DNA from: Blepharisma japonicum
Lineage: Eukaryota; Ciliophora; Heterotrichea; Heterotrichida; Blepharismidae
Direction of reading: 5' to 3'
Assembly: GCA_949751835.1 (NCBI GenBank)
Contig: CATKHK010000019.1
Span: 248,001 to 312,000 of the forward strand
DNA length: 64,000 nt
The notes beneath the pieces are model-generated. The model ran no database searches and was not told the DNA's origin. It saw nothing but the letters and a program-made list of their open reading frames with translations. The translations under genes and the position numbers were made by a program. Of the stretch, positions 32,858-43,966 are shown in pieces (position 1 is the stretch's first letter; each line of letters opens with the position of its first letter).

Positions 32858-34768
32858 TTATGAATTATACAGTTTAAAATCTGATATAAAAGTCCATCCT
32901 TCCAGATGGCTATTTTCTATTTCGATTTCACTTTCTCTTGGATGGGCTATTTTTTTGACAATTACTGGTTTTTCAGGGGGTCTTGGGGGTTTTAGTTGCT
33001 TTTCCATAACAGCACTCCAATTGATTCCTTCAAAAAAGGGGTGAGATTTAATTTCATTGGCATCAAATGAACTCCCTAACCTTTGAGCCGGGTCTCTTTT
33101 AAGCAATTTTGATATTAAATCTTTAGCCTCGAAACTGATTTTGACTGGGAAAGATAGTTTCGCATTTCTTATATTGCGGAATAATTGGTCTCGGTTGTGT
33201 GAAAAGTATGGAGGAATGCCTGATAGCATTTCATATAGCAAAACTCCTAGTAAATACCAATCAACTGATTTTCCATGTCCAGCTCTATTCAGCATCTCAG
33301 GCGCTAAATAGGCTACGGACCCGCAAAATGAATTTGATGTGCAGTTATCATCAACTCCTTCTTTTGATAATCCGAAATCAGTTAGAAGTGCATGACCTTC
33401 AGCATCTAAAACAACATTTTCTGGTTTCAAGTCTCGATAAATGATATCGCGGCTATGAAGCTCTTCCAATGCTAATAAAATTTCAGAAATGTAAATCTTT
33501 GCTTGACTTTCAGGAATGAATTTGTTTTTAGCTATATAAGAGCCTAAATCCCCTCCAGAGCAGTATTCAAGGATCAAGAATAATTTGTCTGCAGATTGAA
33601 ATGCATATCGTAAGCCTACAATGAATGGATGGTGCACATAGCTCATAATGTTTCTTTCAGTAATTGCATATCTGACTAGATTTTGTCCAAAAATTTTGTT
33701 TTTCCTAAGAACTTTCATAGCAAAAAGTTCATCAGAGTCAAATTTTCTTACAAGATAGACTTCACCAAAACTTCCTTTTCCTAAAATAGATATGACTTCA
33801 AAATCTGAAGGGCCAACATTTGTGCTTTTAATCTTTTCTTCTTCCTCTGAATCTTCATCGGAAAATACAGGGACTTTTTGTGCTTTTTGATTTCCTTGAG
33901 TATTAGCTTGGTTCATCATAAGCTCGATCTGGTCTTCTTCAAAAGTCTGAATTTTGAGTTTGTGTGTATTTTGTTCAGTCAAAATATCTTTTTCTTCTTC
34001 AATTTCTGACATCATTGAAGGCACATCCTTTCCTTCTAGATTCTTAATGTATAAATCCGGCGATCTAAGTAACATTCATTCAATTAATTCTTGGTTTCTA
34101 CTCTTTACAGCATAGTGCATCGGAGAATTCCCAATTCCATCAATTGCATTAATATTTGCACCAGATCTCACAAGCAATTGGCTTATTAATAAAAATCCAT
34201 ATTTGCATGACAAATGAAGTGGGGTCATTTTTCAAGCATCTAGAGAGTGAAGATCTTCAAAGTTGCCATAATCTAATAAGACCTCGCAGACTTTTAAATG
34301 CCCAAGCTGCGCCGCTCTATGAAGAGGAGACATATGATATTTTTCAATAAAATAGTCACTTGTAATCTGATTTCCGAATCTTTTTTTATCCAAGACTGTT
34401 TTGCATAGTTCATGCTGATTATTCTCTACAGCATCTCATAGGAATTGATTTATTTCTTTAATGATCGAATTATTTTGTACATTTACTAACTCATGATCAT
34501 TCATAAGGTCAGAAAATCTGTTATCGTTGTACCCTTTATCAGAATCTAAAGGAGATTTCGGATTACATTTAGAGTCCTCTTGAGTTTTGCGTGTATCTCA
34601 AACGGTGCCATTAGGAGAGTCTGGTTTAAGCTTATCTATATTTTTTTGCTGTAAGCTTTCTTCACGAGTTGAGTAGCTTAAGTTGCCAATATCCATCGAT
34701 AGTTGAGCTTTATGGCATGATATTGAAGAGAGAAATTGCTTAATCTTCAGAAAAAAATTTTGTTCCAT
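32858..34768 (-). CDS. Ankyrin-repeat AGC-type Ser/Thr protein kinase (paralogue)
   Basis: 636 aa with four in-frame TGA read as Trp in the N-terminal half. Ankyrin repeats at about 135-245 (MSPLHRAAQLGHLKVCEVLL, WKMTPLHLSCKYGFLLISQL, GNSPMHYAVKSRNQELIEWM). Acidic linker about 245-320 (DEDSEEEEKI). Kinase from about 322: GKGSFGEV, AMKVLRKNK, YRDLKPEN, DFGLSKE, SFCGSVAYLAPEMLNRAGHG, DWYLLGVLLYEML, then a C-terminal tail ending LEGWTFISDF. It shares the odd GSVAYLAPE and DWYL features and domain order with the kinase at 4109-6145, so the two are paralogues about 27 kb apart. Convergent with the peroxidase (stop codons about 90 nt apart). Confidence 0.94.
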
Positions 34769-34891
34769 TTACAAGATTATTTTATTAATTATATTTATAG
34801 CTCAAAAATTGAGAAAAGTAATAGCCTATATTAAAATATAATTAGTCTGAAATCTCTATGCAATTATTCGGAATATAAAGTATCATAATCA

Positions 34892-35089
34892 TTATGGGTA
34901 AGCTCGTAATATGTTTTTTCGTTCAAGAAATATATAACCTATATCCAGCAAGAATTTTTCATAAGAATCCTTAGGACTAGAATGAGTTTTTATATAAAAT
35001 GCTATTCTATCCTTTATTTTAATAATCTATTTACAATATACTATTATCACTCCAGTGAAATTTATATAAATTATCAATATTTCAATCAT
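34892..35089 (-). CDS. Small membrane-type protein with 15-nt intron
   Basis: ATG at 35087-35089, intron GTATATTGTAAATAG (35027-35041) and TAA at 34892 give a 60-aa product. The intron has the same T-A pair six bases from its end as all firm introns of the window, and without it the frame stops at TAG. The N-terminal 20 residues are hydrophobic (MIEILIIYINFTGVIIIIK), a signal peptide or single membrane helix; the rest reads HSSPKDSYEKFLLDIGYIF. No homology recognised. Being short, it may still be a remnant. Confidence 0.5.
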
Positions 35090-35283
35090 TTTTCTGATAA
35101 GAAAAAGCTATCTTAAGACATATTTATAAAATCTTCAAAAAACTCTATTGGAGTGTTTAATAACGAATAGTGACGAATTTTAATCACTTCGAATAAGACT
35201 TAGGAGAAAAACAATTATTAAAAAAATTCTCTCGATAAACGGTCTTGGAACATAAAAATAAAAATTCATTGATTTTATAAACA

Positions 35284-36057
35284 ATGGAGAAATGTAAGGA
35301 ATGTGGAGGAAAAGGGAAACATCTAATGAAATGTCTTTCATGCAATCTCTTTTTTCATCCCAAATGCTGTCACTATGTTCGCTTTTACTGAAGAGGTGGG
35401 TTTTGTCTTGATCCCAAATGTCAAGAAGTCAAAGAAACAACCCAACCATTCCCAGAAAAACCTTCCAAACCCAAAGTTGAGTACAAAAGTGCTTCTGAAT
35501 CAAGCGTTGATCTCGAAGAATTTGAAGCAGTAACCTGTCATCGTTGTGGAGAGCCAAAATCTCATTCATCAGTAAAAACCTGTCACAATCCCGAGTGTAA
35601 TAAATCATTTTGTAATTCATGCATCATCCGCCGCTATAAAATGCATTATCGAGACATCCCTAAAGATTGAAGATGCTTTGTGTGTCAAAAAATCTGCTCC
35701 TGCAGTGAGTGTAGGAATTCATTCTCAGAAAAAAAGAGAAATGATCAAAGGACTAACAGAAGACAAATTGATGAATCTTGCCACGTCTGCAGGAAGAAAA
35801 GTAGACTATATCAGATGCAAAAATGCTTTAGTTGTGAAAGAAGCTATTGCGCCCAATGCATTCAAAAAGAAGACGTTAATTTAAATAGATGCGATGTGTG
35901 CCTAGAAAAATGCAAATGCCACCAGTGTGCTGAGATGGCGTTTAAAGAAGATATTGAGAAATTAGTGCGAGGACCTGATCTTAGAGAGCTTTATCCATTT
36001 GATGTAGAAAATATTTATCAAGTTAATGGATTTTGGGTCAGAGATATCTTGATGTAA
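35284..36057 (+). CDS. Cys-rich zinc-finger protein (4CXXC-R1-like)
   Basis: 257 aa, with TGA as Trp at 35389 and 35668. The protein is packed with C-x2-C pairs: CKECGGKGKHLMKCLSC near the N-terminus (a PHD/zinc-ribbon-like module), then CHRCGEPKSHSSVKTCHN, CNKSFCNSC, CFVCQKICSCSEC, CHVCRKKSRLYQMQKCFSC and CDVCLEKCKCHQC. The middle pattern is that of the zf-4CXXC_R1 domain (CDCA7 / R1 repressor type), which binds DNA or chromatin. The frame spans two standard-code open frames that only join if TGA is sense. Confidence 0.83.
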
Positions 36058-36133
36058 GTATAACAGATATTGATTTTTTTTGTAATAAAATTAAAGAGAT
36101 TAGGAAGTCATTTGTGTATTTAAAGTAGTAATA

Positions 36134-36649
36134 TTAATGCATTCTTTCCATATGCTGAGAAAGCATATACTTATTATAAATCGATTTTCCGCACAGAGGG
36201 CAGCTGACTCGGGTTGTTTTATCGTGCACTTGATTTATGTGGAATTTTACAGCATATTTATGCTTAAAACTTTTCCCACATATATGGCAATCAACTCTAT
36301 CGTTGCTTTGAGAGTGCTGCTTCCCTAGATGCTGCCTGAGACCTTTATTGCATTTAAATGTTTTATTACATAAATGGCACTGTAAGTCATCGTTATCAAC
36401 ACTTGCAGAGGTCGAAGGACTATTAGGGTTCCACGATAGATCGTCGGAAATTAGCCCTAGGTCCAAATCCAAGAAATTTATTGTTTCTTGGTCAAGCTCA
36501 AAATCTGCTATGAAATTATTTCGGATTTCAAAAAGTGAGCAAGAGTCCGTTGGGGAATCTTTGCGTTGTTTTAATATTGGTAAATTGTCGTGATATAGTG
36601 AAAAGTAGCTGCTACATTGAGCGATCACATCTTCTTGCATGTTCTTCAT
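36134..36649 (-). CDS. C2H2 zinc-finger protein, three fingers
   Basis: 171 aa. The N-terminal 85 residues are acidic and Asp/Ser-rich, like an activation domain. Three C2H2 fingers fill the C-terminal half: CHLCNKTFKCNKGLRQHLGK, CHICGKSFKHKYAVKFHINQ and CPLCGKSIYNKYMLSQHMER, each with C-x2-C-x12-H-x3-4-H and standard linkers. Likely a sequence-specific transcription factor. The protein ends five residues after the last finger. Convergent with the 4CXXC protein, 76 nt between stops. Confidence 0.93.
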   Translation of the reverse strand: MKNMQEDVIAQCSSYFSLYHDNLPILKQRKDSPTDSCSLFEIRNNFIADFELDQETINFLDLDLGLISDDLSWNPNSPSTSASVDNDDLQCHLCNKTFKCNKGLRQHLGKQHSQSNDRVDCHICGKSFKHKYAVKFHINQVHDKTTRVSCPLCGKSIYNKYMLSQHMERMH

Positions 36650-37360
36650 GTCAGATAATTACTAGTTTATGGTGATTTATTAAGGCAGATTATATAAAAT
36701 GGCACTGAACAATCGCTTGCCATATATATAATAGTAAAATTCTTTTAAAGTTGTCAGAATATTATATTAGGCATTAAAGAGGACTACAAATATTATCAAA
36801 ATCAATTCTAAAAATTATAATTAATTGTGTCAATTTGATATGAAATAAATTTAAATTCTGAAAGTTGAAAATCCCACAGAATTTAGTTTTTACGGTTACT
36901 CACAATCATTTTAGAAAAAATTTTGCGGAGAATGATATTATTATGATACATAAGATTCTTACAATATAAAAAAGATAAATCTTGCTGAGCTAAGAATTTT
37001 TTAATAAATTTTTATATTGCTGTTTACGAAAATTTCCATTAATATTCTAATAGTTAATATAGATCAAAAAATCAAAAATTTTATTCTATTTACCTACATT
37101 AGTTAACTAAAAAAATATCTTCCTTACAAAAAATACCTATATCATAATAATTATCTTTTTTATCTGATATTCTTATCAAGTCATTATTTTGTATAGCTGC
37201 TCCTTAATAAGAATGACTTTATTCATTTTCCTATAGTGTTTCTATCTATTTTCAAAAAATTTCTAATTTGAAGGTGTAACTTCTTTATATAATTTATATG
37301 TGACTTCATCTTTTCTCAGTGAACACGGGCGGGGTTCGAGTCCCATCATTGAAAAACCAT
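36650..37360. other. Intergenic, upstream of the VSD-PDE gene
   Basis: About 710 nt, AT-rich. A GC-rich island at 37325-37345 includes GGGGTTCGAGTCCC, which matches a tRNA T-arm / Pol III B box, but no A box or cloverleaf surrounds it. Nothing else recognised. Confidence 0.45.
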
Positions 37361-40219
37361 ATGATTCAAAACAATGATTTCCTGAAAACTTATTACTCTG
37401 AGTCTTATCTTCCCCCTCATCAACGAATCAAATGATATTATCGAATCCTACGCTTTGTCATTGTATATCCAGCAATGATGCTGATGGTGATCTCAGTTCT
37501 TGACAATAGATCAAATGACGAATCCTATATCGACTGTTTATATAGAGATCAATGCTCTTCCTATTGCCAAGCAGATGTTTTTCCTGATACAACTTGTCAA
37601 AACATGCCCAATGTTAGTCTCAAATACAATGGAAATACTTACAAAAAATTATATAAATATCCAGCTATAAATACAGACGAATATCGACACTGCAAAGACC
37701 GTCTTGACAACAACCCAGACTATCCATGGGCTGATAATGATCATAGACAATGAAGAGTTCATACCTGTTTCAGATCATGCAGATATCCAGGAGAAGTAGA
37801 TGATAATTTCGACGAGGATACAAGAGCTGAGTGTGAAAAATCGACTGACAGCTTTGGGGATGATTATTATAACTTTGATCTATGGTGCGTAGATCCTGAC
37901 GACTCATGCGAAAAGCCTGAGTGGTGGGATGAATCCTGCTCTAGCGATGATTCGTGCTTAAGTTTCGCTGTAATATGATTTGGCATTTTAATCGCAAATT
38001 TCGGGCAAGTTCTTATTGAATGCTCTCTTTATTACACTTTAAATATCACTTACAAGCCAACTGAAATTGAAAGAAAAATGAACCCAGTAAAAAATGAGCA
38101 AAGGTTTACTTTAGAAGAAGAGCCTCCTTGTGATAAAGTCCTTAAAAAATGCTTCAGTGAACTTATTATTGCATTTTCTTCAATCGTGGTGGTGCTTGCT
38201 CTTATTGTGTCAATGATAGCTGAATATCACTATGGAAGGCCAGCAACGGTATGAGTTGAATGGGTAATTGCTATGGCAATCGACCAAGCTAAATCACTAT
38301 TTATCCAACCTTTCTTGTGGTGGTTTGTAGTAAGACGATGCGGAAGAATTCCACCTTCTTTTGGCGTTTGAAAGGATGAGCAAGTTATGCCAGGAATCAC
38401 TGATGAAAGCTACTTAAATGAATTACGAGGAATTGTTGCGAGGTTTCTAGAAACAAAACCAGCAGCTTTTTTTATGATTGGCATTGTATTTTTTTATGCC
38501 ATTTTCATATTATGCAGCCTTTCACTTGACACTTATTATTCTGGAAACCAAGGTGCCCAAGATTTCTTTGACTATGTCGATAAGATTTTGATTACTTATT
38601 TCATGGCAGAAATTGTGGTCAGATATGTTGGTTCTGGGATCATCTATTTTCTTAACCTTTGAAATTTCATTGATTTTGCTGTAGTTCTTGTATCATTTGT
38701 TTTTATGTGGATGGGACAATCAATCACTGGGATTGCTGTCTTGAGGCTTCTAAGACTTATCAGAGTTATTATTGTGATGCGAAGAGTAAGCGAAAGCAAG
38801 AAAAGGTTGCTGAAATTGAGAAACCAAAACCAGAGTGTCAGCTCCAATGTGGCAAGGGCTATGGATTTACTTGAAGAAATTATCAATGAAAAATCATTGA
38901 CAAGAACTACTAAACAAGATGTGGCTTGGGTTCTTGAACATGTTAAATCGAGAAAACTATACACGAGCTCAATCAATCAAAATCAAACAGATGAGTCATC
39001 AGCTGAAGTAAAAGCTTGGAAAAGCTTTATTATGAATGATTATGAAGATTTCCAAGGATCACACATTGTGCAAGGCAATAAAAATCTAGGTGACAAAATA
39101 TTGAAAAGATCTCGACAAAGCTCAGTTGACGCAAAAATGTTTGAAACCCAAAAATATGTAGAAAAAGTCAACGGAGTGTTTACTAGTCCATCAATGGATA
39201 GAGAGCCTTTGGAGCCTGAAAAATTAACTGAAATTGATGAGACTTTGGAAAAGATAAATGATTGGAATTGGGATTTAATGAAATTTGCATCTGTAACTGG
39301 AGAACTTTGTTTCCCTATCTTGTGTTTGAAGCTTTTCTTGAAGTATGATGTGTATAAATCTTTTGATGACATTAATCATGACAAATGGCTGAATTATTTA
39401 TCAGCTTTATATATGGGGTATACTTTCCAAAACCCTTATCACAGGCCTGAGCACATTTTAGATACTGTGCATGCTACTCATTATTTTTACAAAACTGCTG
39501 GATTTGAAACTTTATTAACAACTCAAGATATAGTCATTGGCTTTGTAGCAGCTTTTATTCATGATTATGAGCATCCTGGGCTCACTAATCAATTTTTAAT
39601 AAGAACGAAGCACCCAAAGGCAATTAGATATTCTGACATGTCACCTTTAGAGGAGCATCATGTAGCAGCAGCCTTTAAACTTATGCATAGTGATAACGAA
39701 TACGACATTTTCGACTTTGTTGTCGACGAATCAAGTAAGAGACTTATCAGAAAAATGATCATTTACATGGTAATTCATACTGATTTAGCTTATCATTTTG
39801 AAATGGTTAATGGAATTCAAGCAAAAATTTTAAGTGATCAATTTCCGAAAGATACTGTTGAAGACAGGCTTGATATCATGACATTTGCGCTACATTGTGC
39901 TGATATTTGTAAACCTGCAAGATCATGGTTTATTTATAGAATGTGGATTGATAATATGATGGAGGAATTTTTCCTGCAAGGAAAGATGGAAAAAGAATTA
40001 GGAATCCCTGTCAGTGCTTTTATGGACGAAGAAAGCACGAATAAGGAAAGAGTGCAATTGACTTATATTGATTATATTGTTAAAGAAAGTCTAGACATCT
40101 TAAATATTATTAGTCCATCGCCAGATTATGAAAATGTGATTCAAAGGGATTTAATTGAAAGTTTGAATTTGAACAGAAGAAACTTGCAGAAAAAGATTGA
40201 TGGAGAGGTTAAGTTCTAG
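37361..40219 (+). CDS. Voltage-sensor domain fused to a cyclic-nucleotide phosphodiesterase
   Basis: 952 aa from ATG 37361, six TGA read as Trp. Layout: TM1 about 27-47 (LRFVIVYPAMMLMVISVL), a Cys-rich extracytosolic loop about 48-195, TM2 about 202-228, TM3 about 268-290, TM4 about 299-325, then a four-helix voltage-sensor-like unit about 368-478: S1 FFMIGIVFFYAIFILCSL, S2 with acidic FMAEIVVRYVG, S3 LWNFIDFAVVLVSF, and S4 LRLLRLIRVIIVMRR with Arg at every third residue. No pore helix or selectivity filter follows; after a 180-residue linker comes a class I PDE domain: HRPEH (694), HDYEHPGLTN (734), EEHH, and ALHCADICKPARSW. The metal His/Asp residues are present; the HNxxH Asn is Arg. It should hydrolyse cAMP or cGMP at a membrane, perhaps under voltage control. 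Confidence 0.92.
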
Positions 40220-40384
40220 CTAGTAATTTAGAATAATTTGAGAATTTTAAAAATATAGTAGAATTATTATTAGCTTCTACAATTCTGGATTTTAAGGAAT
40301 AAGTAGAAAGCATACTAAATAACAAAATAATAATTTATACTCATTTTCGAATTAATAATAGATTTGCTATATATTAATCGTTAT

Positions 40385-41104
40385 CTATATTGACTGAAAT
40401 CCGTCAGAAAATCTATATACTTTTTCTTCATAAATTTCCGATTTTCTTTGCGGATTTATATAAATAGAGATCTTTCTAAGCACATAAGTAACCCCAACTA
40501 AAATAATAGGCATAGCAAACATCAAAATCGCTCCTAAAGTTGGTCCAGCAAGTCCGCACAACTTCGGACGATGCTTGTGGTCTCTCTCTTTGTGGCAGTC
40601 ATCATTGAAATTTGTTCTGGTCAAAATCATCCAGGCAATGAATCCGACATCATAGAATATCCAAGCCAAATGAAGATAACAAAATCTCTTCATCGATTGG
40701 AAATTTCCAGTTTTAATGTCACGAAAGTTGTAAATAATCCATAGAAGAAGTGACATCATTGATAAACTTGAAAACACAATGTAGACTGCTTCTCCGATCC
40801 AAAGGCACAGAAACATATAGCACCATGTATTTTCTTGAGTAGGAATGTCTTGAGTTCTATCAGTAGTGGCACAGTAAGCTTCAGTTAAGTCGCCATAAGT
40901 AGTGCCTTCTAGATTTCCAAGACCTTCAATTACATGGGATATAGATCCTATTCATTGCATGTCTTCATAGCGAGTGTATTTTAGTGTGACTCATTGGGGA
41001 AAAAATAGAGCCCAAACCATTAGGGCAAAAATCAGAAACAATAAGAATATAAATACTCCTGGAACCACCTTATACCATGCAGGGATAAATATAGGTTTTT
41101 CCAT
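40385..41104 (-). CDS. Four-transmembrane (tetraspan-type) protein
   Basis: 239 aa with TGA as Trp at two sites (FPQWVTLK and MQWIGSI). TM1 near residue 10-38 (VVPGVFIFLLFLIFALMVWA), a Cys-containing extracellular loop of about 55 residues, TM2 (GEAVYIVFSSLSMMSLLLWI), TM3 (FCYLHLAWIFYDVGFIAWMI), a second short loop, TM4 (GAILMFAMPIILVGVTYVL), and a short basic tail. The large first loop and four helices are the claudin/PMP22/tetraspan pattern, but no signature motif is visible. Stop is TAG. Convergent with the VSD-PDE gene. Confidence 0.78.
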
Positions 41105-42008
41105 GATTTTTATTATTTCTCAAGTCTATTTTTTAATTTAATCTGTTTATCCCAGAATTTTAAATAAAACCAGTGTTGGTTAATTTTCATATTTTGTTAC
41201 TGAACATTCGCCATTAGCTAATTTTGATTCCTCTATGTTCACTTGATAATCTATAAGTCAGATGTGATCCCTTTGTGAAATTTTCATTTTCGTTGCTCAA
41301 TTTGTTAGTGCTTGCCTTCATATAGATACCAATATTTGTTATAGGTCTTAATAATGATATAAAATTGATTCAAAGTTAGACATTTTGGATATAATTTATT
41401 AAATAAGGCATTCAGCTTATTAGGCAGATAAAAAAATTCGAGCTTTATATCACTTCAAATTATGTTGAAACTTATTTCATTTTAAGCGGCTAATAATGGT
41501 TCTTTAATTGCTTAGTTTTAAAACTTTATGGCCAGAATAATTAGATATAATTAAAAATATTGGGTGATGTGTTAATTAGCTATTTTATATAAAAGAGTTA
41601 ATAATTTAAATGATAACTTTTTTAATGTATTTACAATAGCTATAAAAATTTCCGTTTTTCTCCAATCTAAGTTATGACTTCATAAAAGTAATTAAAACTT
41701 GAAAGGCACTATCGTGCATTCAATTTTTTCTAATTATATTAATCACTTTTTTTAAAATTAATTTACCTGCTCTTCTAATTTTAGTAGAGATATTCAAATC
41801 AAAATTGATGATTGAGAAATTATTTCAATGTATCCAAATGTCATGCATATGTGTGTCATAATATTTTTACTTAAGCAACAATATGAGCATTGGAAATTCT
41901 TAAAATGAATATATATCAATAAATAAACTGATTAAATGCAAGATTAGGCCCTCTATTTTTGGTAAATTATTCTCTTATATCATCTTCTTAGAATGCTAAA
42001 TTGGTAAT
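41105..42008. other. Intergenic with a 35-codon minus-strand coding-like frame
   Basis: About 900 nt. A minus-strand frame 41180-41287 (ATG to TAA, TGA as Trp) reads MKISQRDHIWLIDYQVNIEE then SKLANGECSV, and is open for another 14 codons upstream. It looks protein-like but is too short to call; it could be a gene remnant. The rest shows nothing. Confidence 0.35.
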
Positions 42009-42932
42009 ATGCTAAACTCAAATAGAAAATCTGATATCACTAGAAATCGAAGGCTTCTCCGCAGCAAAGTTCATGTATTATTAAAACATCCAGAAAAAAG
42101 AACTGACTACTTTAATATTTTAAAAGAAAACTTAAAACCTTCAGAGCTAGAAGAGGTGCTAGAAGATTTAATGTATTTCATACAATCAGATGAAGTTAAA
42201 AGGTACATCCTAAGACACAGCAAAACTGTAGAACAATTAGTTGATGAAGAAACAGTTATAAATAAATCAACTGGAACTTTAAACCACACAAAGCCAGAAC
42301 CTTTTAACCTTAATGCTTCTCCAAGACGAAAATCAGCCGAAAGTACGTTTCTTAGACCGATAAAGCTAAAGCGATATACACGAGTCAGAGTACTGGAAAA
42401 CTTAGAAAGGATAAATGCTGAGCAAGAGCAAAAAAGACAAGACGTAATGAACATTATAAAACAAAAATTTTTAGCAATAGAAAATACAACTGTGAATCCA
42501 ATCCTTCCAAAAACAAGAAAAGTTGTTAAGGCAAAAAAACCTGATTATATATGAAGAGACTTTCAAGAAGCTTATATACAGCTTGAGCCTCAATATAGGA
42601 TGATTAAGAAAGAAAGGTACATTAATGATATAAAAGAAAGAGCATCAAGTTTTTCTAAAAAAACTGCAATGAAAAATGATGAAGATGTTGAGTTAAGAGA
42701 TTTAAATGATATAATCAAACATAGAGAAAGGCAAAATAGATCAGCGATAAAAAGATCAGATACTATGAAAGAAATTAATCAAAGTATGCAAGAACAAGCG
42801 AAAAATAGAAGAGATCTAATGGATAAAACTAATGAGAGAGTTGGGAAACAAAAATTACTTAGATATGCGGAGAAAGTGTTTCAGCATGAATTAGAGAAAT
42901 TGAGCAAAGTGAGTAAATCTTTATTAGTTTAA
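42009..42932 (+). CDS. Hypothetical charged, coiled-coil protein
   Basis: 307 aa with one TGA as Trp (42552; DYIWRDFQEAY). Lys/Arg/Glu-rich throughout with helical stretches: LKPSELEEVLEDLMYFIQSD, LENLERINAEQEQKRQDVMN, and a C-terminal helix AEKVFQHELEKLSK. No domain recognised. The ATG at 42009 is preceded by another possible ATG at 41994 in a different frame. Possibly a ciliary or cytoskeletal protein by composition; that is a guess. Confidence 0.75.
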
Positions 42933-43966
42933 ATTTCAATTTTGATATATTTTTTTTCTATCAATTTACAAATAAGGAGTAGAATAATTGAGAGAGCAAT
43001 CAACAGTTATATGAAAATATGGGCATAATAGAGATTTATTGAGGCAGAAATTCTAAATAAATAAAGTAGCCATAATTATTCATTATGATTAAGATGCCAT
43101 GAGCAAGATTTATTTGCATGCTCTTAAAGAGGCTAGAAATCAGTTATTCCATTAAAATCCAGATTGATATTGCCTTGAAGCCTTATATTTATTGTATTAT
43201 ATTAATATAATACAATAATTGCATTATGCTTAAGTCTAACAATTTTGTAGGTAAATTTTCATAATAATTATCATAATAAATTTAATTTTAGCTGAGTTCC
43301 GTATAAATTTTCTATGCTCATTTATCTTCAGTTTAGAGAGATAGTAGGTAAGAAAAAAAATAACTATAAAATTTGATTAGCAAGAACGATTCATATTTCA
43401 CTTTGCTTGCCAATCTAATTATATTTATCCTTTCTAAGCTCATTATTTTAAAAAGCCAATATCTAATACATTTTTAAGTGTTAACTTATTTAATAGTAGC
43501 ACTATTCATTTTGGTTTAGAAATTTAAAAGACCTAATTCAATATTCATTACAGACAAAGAAATTTTAATTTATATGTGATAATGATATAAAATGAAAGCA
43601 AATAGCTGTTATTTTATTAAAAGGTAATTGAAACTCTTTATCAAGCCTGGCCAATTCTTACCGTCAGCCATCTTGGTAAATCAATCAATTATTTAATGCC
43701 ATTTTTTACCATTTTTATAAACTCAAAATTTAAAAAATTCTGACCAAAACTGAAATCATAAAAATTCAACCTGCATAGCTTACCCCTACGACTTTTTTTA
43801 TACTTTTAATTCATCACAATCCCCCATTAATATCCCAATATCTTATTTTCTCTGAAATCATATAATCTTCGTATATTACAGAATAGCAATTATTTTTTCC
43901 CAGCGCTACCTAACCTAGCAACCCTTTTTTATAATTTCATTAAATCTTGATTAAGTTAATTAAATC
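42933..43966. other. Intergenic
   Basis: About 1 kb. Holds the 30-nt palindrome listed separately. From about 43640 to 43930 the plus strand is poor in G relative to C, a local strand skew with no coding frame of note. A 20-codon minus-strand frame near 43610-43672 is too short to call. Confidence 0.4.
43189..43218. repeat. Perfect 30-nt palindrome
   Basis: Two 15-nt arms, TTATTGTATTATATT and its exact complement, meet without a spacer at 43203/43204. It is entirely made of A/T with one C and one G. Such DNA could extrude a cruciform or be a protein-binding site; no function is evident. Confidence 0.8.

Noticed and set aside
43610-43672. Minus-strand MADGKNWPG frame with a 15-nt GTAAG...CAG candidate intron
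   Set aside because: The candidate intron lacks the T-A at -6 and the product would be 16-20 residues.
43900-43930. C/T-rich string reminiscent of telomeric CCCTAA
   Set aside because: No tandem repetition; isolated near-matches only, and genes continue on both sides.
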